From Caproiciproducens faecalis (GTDB lineage: Bacteria > Bacillota > Clostridia > Oscillospirales > Acutalibacteraceae), in assembly GCF_019448085.1 (NCBI RefSeq), contig NZ_JAGFNZ010000001.1, positions 806,001 to 870,000 on the forward strand: a stretch of DNA of 64,000 nucleotides, read 5' to 3'. Positions 59,458-64,000 of the stretch are shown piece by piece. Both the position numbers and the translations under genes were made by a program. A model generated the notes under the pieces. The model saw nothing but the letters and a program-made list of their open reading frames with translations, was not told the origin of the DNA and did no database searches. Numbering within the stretch: the stretch's first letter is position 1; every line of letters starts with the position of its first letter.

Positions 59458-60618
59458 ATGTTATCCATCTTGGAACCTCAAGACTGCTGTGGATGCCATG
59501 CCTGTTATAGCATTTGCCCCAAAAGTTGTATCACAATGCGTAGTGACAGTGAAGGCTTTTGGTATCCTCAAATCGATCAAATGAAATGTATTAATTGTGG
59601 CTCGTGTGAGAGAGTTTGTCCGATTATACATAAAACGATTATTAATAATAACCCACAGGCCTATGCGGCGTACAATATAGATGAGAACAACAGAATGCAA
59701 AGTTCATCCGGTGGTATTTTTACATTGCTTGCAGAAAATATCATTGCTCGAGGTGGTGTCGTTTTTGGTGCGGGCTTTGATAATGAATTTCAAGTGGTTC
59801 ACAGTTGTGCGGAAACAAGATCTGAAATAAAAGCATTTCGTGGCTCTAAATATGTGCAGAGTAAAATAGGGGAAACCTATAAACAAGTTAGGATTTTTTT
59901 GGATGTCGGCAGGCTTGTGCTGTTCAGCGGTACCCCGTGCCAAATCAGTGGACTTAAATCTTACATGGGAAAAGAGTATGACAATCTGTTCTGTCAGGAT
60001 ATTATTTGCCACGGTGTTCCGTCACCAAAAGTATGGAAAAATTATGTTGCCTATCGGGAGGGCTGCTCCGGTACGCCGGTGGGGAGAATCTCTTTTAGAG
60101 AGAAGAATGAAAGCTGGAAGAGATACTCCGTATCCTTTCTGTTCAATGATGATACTGAGTATCGAGAAACGTTTGACAAAGACTTAATGATGCAAGGATT
60201 TCTAAAAAATATTTATCTTCGTCCTTCTTGTTATCATTGTTGCTTTAAAGGTGTAAACAGGCAAAGCGATATAACGTTAGCAGATTTTTGGGGTATCGAA
60301 AATGTTCTGCCAGAATTGTTTGATGATAAGGGTACTTCCTTAATATTTTTGAATTCACAAAAGGGACAGGATCTTTTTCAACAAATTGACGAAAAAATGA
60401 TTTTCTGCCACGTTGATATTAAAAAAGCAGTAAGCTATAATCCCTCAGCATTTCAATCTTCTAGACCAAGTACAAAGAGAGATGCCTTTTTTAAAGACTT
60501 GGACAAACTGCCCTTTGAAGCTCTCATGAAGAAATATTGTGTTGACAGTTACTATACTAAAGCGCGGCATACGATTCATCGCTTTCTAAGTAAAGTCAAG
60601 CATATTTTCATCAAATAA
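59458..60618 (+). CDS. F420-type hydrogenase/dehydrogenase beta-subunit family protein
   Basis: This is a 386-residue iron-sulfur flavoprotein. Two 4Fe-4S clusters are seen: CCGCHACYSICPKSC (about 9-23) and CINCGSCERVCP (about 44-55). The FrhB N- and C-terminal domains follow (SSSGGIFTLLAENI, VLFSGTPCQISGL, CQDIICHGVPSP, CCFKGVNRQSDITLADFWG). Such proteins are frequent in exopolysaccharide clusters beside pyruvyl transferases, where their redox role is not defined. It is 4 bp after the flippase. Confidence 0.92.
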   Translation: MLSILEPQDCCGCHACYSICPKSCITMRSDSEGFWYPQIDQMKCINCGSCERVCPIIHKTIINNNPQAYAAYNIDENNRMQSSSGGIFTLLAENIIARGGVVFGAGFDNEFQVVHSCAETRSEIKAFRGSKYVQSKIGETYKQVRIFLDVGRLVLFSGTPCQISGLKSYMGKEYDNLFCQDIICHGVPSPKVWKNYVAYREGCSGTPVGRISFREKNESWKRYSVSFLFNDDTEYRETFDKDLMMQGFLKNIYLRPSCYHCCFKGVNRQSDITLADFWGIENVLPELFDDKGTSLIFLNSQKGQDLFQQIDEKMIFCHVDIKKAVSYNPSAFQSSRPSTKRDAFFKDLDKLPFEALMKKYCVDSYYTKARHTIHRFLSKVKHIFIK

Positions 60619-60743
60619 TGTAGACTAGCTATGTACAGTAGAAGAAACTCAAAAGCGCTTCTGACCTCAATGGAAATCAGTGAAAATGGCCATTTAATCC
60701 GTTAAAATTTCCTCTCTGGTAGCCATAAACGACATGATTATGT

Positions 60744-60802
60744 AGGGGTCATCTCCACCATATGAATGACCTTGGGATCTAGCATTCATGCTGGCTTCAA
60801 GG
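60744..60802 (+). repeat. GGGGTCATCTCCACCAT repeat plus hairpin, copy 5
   Basis: GTAGGGGTCATCTCCACCAT (60743-60762) is followed by ATGAATG / CATTCAT (60762-60768 with 60783-60789) and an overlapping CCTTG/CAAGG pairing. It shares the ATCTCCACCAT core with the copies at 7902, 8092, 20080 and 38624. Confidence 0.5.
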
Positions 60803-60858
60803 ATTTTCCTTTCTTTGAAATAACGGTTTGGCCGTCATTTGCCGTTACAGACAAAACA

Positions 60859-60890
60859 GCGGATACCCATACTTTTTTGGGTACCCGCTT
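60859..60890 (+). terminator. hairpin, probable terminator of the polysaccharide genes
   Basis: GCGGATACCCA pairs with TGGGTACCCGC (one mismatch) around ACTTTTT, then TTATTC. A second structure, CCTC..GAGG followed by ATTTTTTA, lies at about 60945-60980. The remainder of 60619-61306 shows no gene that I can support. Confidence 0.55.
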
Positions 60891-61306
60891 ATTCTATGTC
60901 TTTTGAAGTTCAGTACATCGGCGACGGCGGCGAGGCAAGTCCAGACCCTCTCAGCTAAGTAGACCGATGAGGATTTTTTATATATGGGGATATTTGTATT
61001 GAGTTTGACGAAATTAGTGCTATTATTAATTTATATATCTGCAAGGTTTCAGCAAACTAAAACCGAACGGCACAAAATGAGCACAATGTGCTGTTCCTCT
61101 TCTCTCAGAACTTCGCAGTTGGTTTATTAATTTCGATTCATAAAAGCGATACTACTACATATAAGCGGAATAATGAGCAAGTTAACATAGCAACAGATCT
61201 TAGAGATAATGCGACGTTCAATATATATTTAGTGAGCAGTGGAATTCTTGATCGATGTTGCTAAAGAAAAGCAGGGCATCATTAACAGGATAGGAGCAAA
61301 TGTTTC

Positions 61307-62356
61307 ATGGAAAACCAAGAACAACAGCATAAAAGGCGTGTTCGATACAAAGGAACACATCCGAGAAATTTCAATGAAAAATATAAGGAACTGCAACCTG
61401 AAAAATACACAGAAACAGTTGAGAAAATAATTCAAAAGGGGAATACGCCTGCCGGAATGCATATTTCCATCATGGTTGAGGAAATATTGAATTTTTTAGC
61501 AATTAAACCGGGCGAAATCGGGTTGGATGCAACATTGGGGTATGGTGGACATACGTCAGCGATGCTCAAACGCTTAGAGAATAAAGGGCATATTTATGCT
61601 TTGGATATAGACCCAATTGAAATAGCCAAAACCAGAGAACGCTTAGAAAAAATGGGTTATGGGCCGGATATCTTAACAATTAAGCATCTTAATTTTGCAG
61701 ATATTGATCAAGTCGTTGCCGAGGCGGGCAAGTTTGATTTTATATTGGCGGATTTAGGCGTATCTTCCATGCAAATTGATAATCCTGAGAGAGGGTTTTC
61801 TTTTAAAAAGAACGGTCCATTAGATTTGAGAATGAATCCTGAAAAGGGCGTTACTGGGGCTCAACGCTTAAAAGAGTTGACCCAAGAGGAATTAGAAGGC
61901 ATGCTAATCGAAAATGCAGATGAGCCTTACGCAAAAGAAATATCCAAAGCGATTATTTCAAAGCTAAGAAGCGGTACTGATATATCTACGACGACGAAGC
62001 TTCACGAAATCATCAAAGAGGCGCTTCGATTTATTCCGGCAGCTGAAAGAGATGAAACGGTAAAAAAGTCAAGCCAAAGGGTATTTCAAGCACTTAGAAT
62101 TGATGTGAACAGCGAATTTGAAGTGCTATATACGTTTTTAGAAAAGCTTCCCAATGCTCTTTCGAAAAACGGACGGGTTGCCGTGCTGACTTTTCATTCA
62201 GGTGAAGACAGATTGGTCAAAAAATCATTTAAAATGCTATTTCAAGAGGGTGTTTACAGCAAAATCGCAACCGAGGTAATACGACCGTCGGCAGAAGAAT
62301 GTAACAGGAACAGCCGTGCCCATTCAACAAAAATGAGATGGGCAATCAAAGTGTAA
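61307..62356 (+). CDS. rsmH: 16S rRNA (cytosine1402-N4)-methyltransferase, RsmH family
   Basis: This is a 349-residue SAM-dependent methyltransferase with an N-terminal extension of about 45 residues rich in Lys/Arg. GMHISIMVEEILNFL, LDATLGYGGHTSAMLKRL (SAM loop), YALDIDPIEIAKTRERL, ILADLGVSSMQIDNPERGFSF and AVLTFHSGEDRLVKKSF are RsmH motifs. Canonical rsmH lies with mraZ and ftsL in the division cluster; here it is alone, so it is probably a second, diverged copy. AGGAGC is about 12 bases before the ATG. Confidence 0.92.
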   Translation: MENQEQQHKRRVRYKGTHPRNFNEKYKELQPEKYTETVEKIIQKGNTPAGMHISIMVEEILNFLAIKPGEIGLDATLGYGGHTSAMLKRLENKGHIYALDIDPIEIAKTRERLEKMGYGPDILTIKHLNFADIDQVVAEAGKFDFILADLGVSSMQIDNPERGFSFKKNGPLDLRMNPEKGVTGAQRLKELTQEELEGMLIENADEPYAKEISKAIISKLRSGTDISTTTKLHEIIKEALRFIPAAERDETVKKSSQRVFQALRIDVNSEFEVLYTFLEKLPNALSKNGRVAVLTFHSGEDRLVKKSFKMLFQEGVYSKIATEVIRPSAEECNRNSRAHSTKMRWAIKV

Positions 62357-62561
62357 CCTGGGTGGTTTTATAGAATGTGTCGTCTCCCCTTCCCTTACAC
62401 TTCGCATAATGATCTTGAGAGTATAAGAATGGCAAACTGGAAATTTTATGTCATTGTATTAATAAATGGCTAAAATAGGAAGCTACGAAAAGAATATGCA
62501 GGTAACATGTTTCCATGAACGGGGTACTAATGTGGTTTCATAAATTCGGAGGTAAGATTAG

Positions 62562-63311
62562 ATGAATATAAAATTTGATCCCAATAATGCCGTTATTAGA
62601 CTTTGTATGAGTGGGATGAGCCTTGAGGATAGTGGGAACATTGAAGATGCAACAACGATGTTTTATAAAGCATGGCACGAAGCAACAGACGACTACGAAA
62701 GATTTATTGCAGCTTATCATTTAGCTCGTCAACAAAAAATCATTGCAGACAAATTGAAATGGATTGAAGCATCTTTACAGTGTGCGCTAAATATAAATGA
62801 CGATAATGTTAAGAGTGCATACTCAACGTTATATTTACACATTGCAAAATGTTATGATGAATTGGGTGATTCTGATAATGCATTAAGAAATTATGAATCG
62901 GCAAATTTATATAACGGTGCGCCTTCTGATGAAGGCCCATTTTATCATGGAACAAAGGCAGATTTGCAGGTCGGTGATCTACTGATAGCTGGTGGAATTT
63001 CAAATTATAAACCTGAGCTCAAAATGAACCACATTTATTTCACTGCTAATGTCAATGGGGCAGGTCTTGCAGCAGCATTAGCGAAAGGCGAAGGAAAAGA
63101 ACGCGTTTATATAGTAAAACCAATAGGCGAATTTGAAAACGACCCAAATGTTACCGACAAAAAATTCCCGGGTAATTTAACACGCTCTTATCGCTCACAA
63201 GCACCTTTAAGAATTATTGGTGAAGAAACAGAGTGGGCGAAACCGACAACTACGGAACGACGCGAATGGCGCGAAAATTTAGCAAAAAGCAAGGGGGGAA
63301 TTATTAACTGA
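62562..63311 (+). CDS. arr: rifampin ADP-ribosyltransferase (Arr) with TPR-like N-terminus
   Basis: This is a 249-residue protein. The C-terminal half (about 125-249) is an Arr domain: GPFYHGTKADLQVGDLL, NHIYFTANVNGAGLAAALA, RVYIVKPIGEFENDPNVTDK and TRSYRSQAPLRIIGE, including the H/Y/D-type catalytic positions of Arr enzymes, which inactivate rifampin by ADP-ribosylation. The N-terminal half is helical with TPR-like repeats (GNIEDATTMFYKAW, CYDELGDSDNALRNYESA). Usual Arr proteins are about 140-150 residues and lack it. GGAGGTAAG precedes the ATG. It is AT-rich and has no operon partner. Confidence 0.9.
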   Translation: MNIKFDPNNAVIRLCMSGMSLEDSGNIEDATTMFYKAWHEATDDYERFIAAYHLARQQKIIADKLKWIEASLQCALNINDDNVKSAYSTLYLHIAKCYDELGDSDNALRNYESANLYNGAPSDEGPFYHGTKADLQVGDLLIAGGISNYKPELKMNHIYFTANVNGAGLAAALAKGEGKERVYIVKPIGEFENDPNVTDKKFPGNLTRSYRSQAPLRIIGEETEWAKPTTTERREWRENLAKSKGGIIN

Positions 63312-63479
63312 GCATATTTCAAATGGGTAGATTATGAGTATAATTTGAACTCCCTGAACTTCATAGTAGAGCAGATAAAAGTAAACGAATTCCCGATCTA
63401 AGTAACAAGGCAATAAATTAATATTTGAGAGATGAAGCAACTTTTATGAAAGATAGAAGAAGAGAATGGAGACGAGTAA

Positions 63480-64000
63480 ATGAGAAAAACAATATGTCAA
63501 ATAGTTGACTCTTCAGGAAATCTGCCACGAAAATTTATTGAAGAGAACAACATCAGCGAGATTCCATTCTATTTTAAATTTGATAAACCGAATTACTACC
63601 GCGAAAATGTTGATTATAAAATAACCGAGTTTTATAATCATATGGAACAATATCCCAATGAGATTCCAAAAACATCTGCTCCAAATATTTATGATTGGTT
63701 GACCGTGTTTGAGGAGCAGTATGCAAGGGGCATTAAAAACTATATTGTTACGACGATTTCTTCTAAACTATCTTCAAGCTTTCAAACTGCTATTTTAGCA
63801 AAGCAAATATTTGAAGAAAAAAACACGGATATCCAAATGAAAGTGATTAGTTCAAACACTTGTGCTTGCGGGCAGGCTGCTTTGGAAATTGGAATAGCCA
63901 AAATGATTGCCAGTGGCAGAGATTTTGTAGATATTGTTGAGACGATATCTAAGATGGTAACGAGCGTAAGCACACTTTTTGCAGTTAATAGCTTAAAATA
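63480..64000 (+). CDS. DegV-family fatty-acid-binding protein (partial)
   Basis: The frame runs off the right edge after 173 residues. It begins MRKTICQIVDSSGNLPRKFI and has IPKTSAPNIYDWLTVFEEQY, YIVTTISSKLSSSFQTAILA (the TISS.LSGT.QSA motif of DegV) and VISSNTCACGQAALEIG. DegV proteins bind fatty acids and, as FakB, present them to the kinase FakA. AGGAGACG-like GGAGACGAG lies upstream of ATG 63480. No neighbouring FakA is visible in the window. Confidence 0.88.
   Translation, partial: MRKTICQIVDSSGNLPRKFIEENNISEIPFYFKFDKPNYYRENVDYKITEFYNHMEQYPNEIPKTSAPNIYDWLTVFEEQYARGIKNYIVTTISSKLSSSFQTAILAKQIFEEKNTDIQMKVISSNTCACGQAALEIGIAKMIASGRDFVDIVETISKMVTSVSTLFAVNSLK

Noticed and set aside
61239-61430. 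Open frame overlapping the rsmH start (VAKEKQGIINRIGANVSW)
   Set aside because: The first residues recall mobilisation proteins, but the frame has no ribosome site and the rest lies out of frame inside rsmH.
1-64000. CRISPR arrays, rRNA or tRNA operons, phage structural genes
   Set aside because: No regularly spaced repeats, no rRNA-like stretches, no tRNA cloverleaf and no capsid, tail or terminase motifs were seen.

Overview
The window reads as a chromosomal segment of a Gram-positive, anaerobic clostridium, most likely of the Oscillospirales (Ruminococcaceae-like). The evidence is the AGGAGG ribosome binding sites, frequent TTG/GTG starts, sigma-A type promoters, Rho-independent terminators, LytTR/GHKL two-component genes, a guanidine-I riboswitch and an HPr/PRD style of carbohydrate control. 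Gene order and codon use change along the window: long catabolic operons alternate with decayed, AT-richer accessory stretches.

Layout. (1) 1-7.1 kb: a complete yhf-type operon (end of yhfZ, then PRD protein, yhfU, yhfT, php, yhfS, yhfX, yhfW) closed by an HPr-like gene and the first codons of a lost enzyme I gene. (2) 7.1-9.1 kb: gene-poor remnant zone with several hairpins and copies of a short dispersed repeat. (3) 9.1-19.6 kb: a peptide-scavenging locus: lipoprotein, two permeases and two ATPases of an oligopeptide ABC importer, an RpiR/SIS regulator, isoaspartyl dipeptidase, an M42 aminopeptidase and an M20 dipeptidase. (4) 19.6-31.7 kb: accessory zone with a guanidine riboswitch in front of a dead gdx gene, remnants of a serine recombinase, an M81 peptidase and an IS3 element, an orphan PD-(D/E)XK-like protein, and a run of small uncharacterised genes around a WG-repeat protein and a metallo-beta-lactamase-fold protein. 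(5) 31.8-38.3 kb: a 1092-residue secreted SGNH hydrolase and a GHKL/LytTR two-component pair. (6) 38.9-46.5 kb: a second sugar-acid operon of the type known from Enterococcus faecalis EF_0829-EF_0839: PRD/EIIB regulator, amidohydrolase, PRD protein, SFCGS protein, DUF4312/4311/4310 membrane unit, DgaE, DgaF and again an HPr-like gene. (7) 46.5-56.2 kb: a MutS2-like ATPase behind a long attenuator leader with a small upstream ORF, small Cys-rich proteins, a Ku/LigD end-joining pair and small enzymes. (8) 56.2-60.6 kb: polysaccharide genes (broken glycosyltransferase, pyruvyl transferase, flippase, F420-type reductase). (9) 61.3 kb to the end: a stand-alone RsmH, a TPR-extended rifampin ADP-ribosyltransferase and a truncated DegV gene.

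How the parts fit. The two operons at 0-7 kb and 39-46.5 kb have the same plan although most of their proteins come from different families: small PRD protein, small glycine-rich cytosolic protein, multi-spanning membrane protein(s), amidohydrolase-superfamily enzyme, fold-type I PLP enzyme, and a terminal HPr-like protein that keeps His15 but lacks Ser46. DgaE and DgaF act on 6-phosphorylated substrates, and the second operon has no recognisable EIIA/EIIC/EIID and no kinase. I therefore infer that the uncharacterised membrane and glycine-rich proteins form an HPr-dependent, possibly phosphorylating, uptake system. This and the attenuator-controlled MutS2-like gene are the two most interesting observations.
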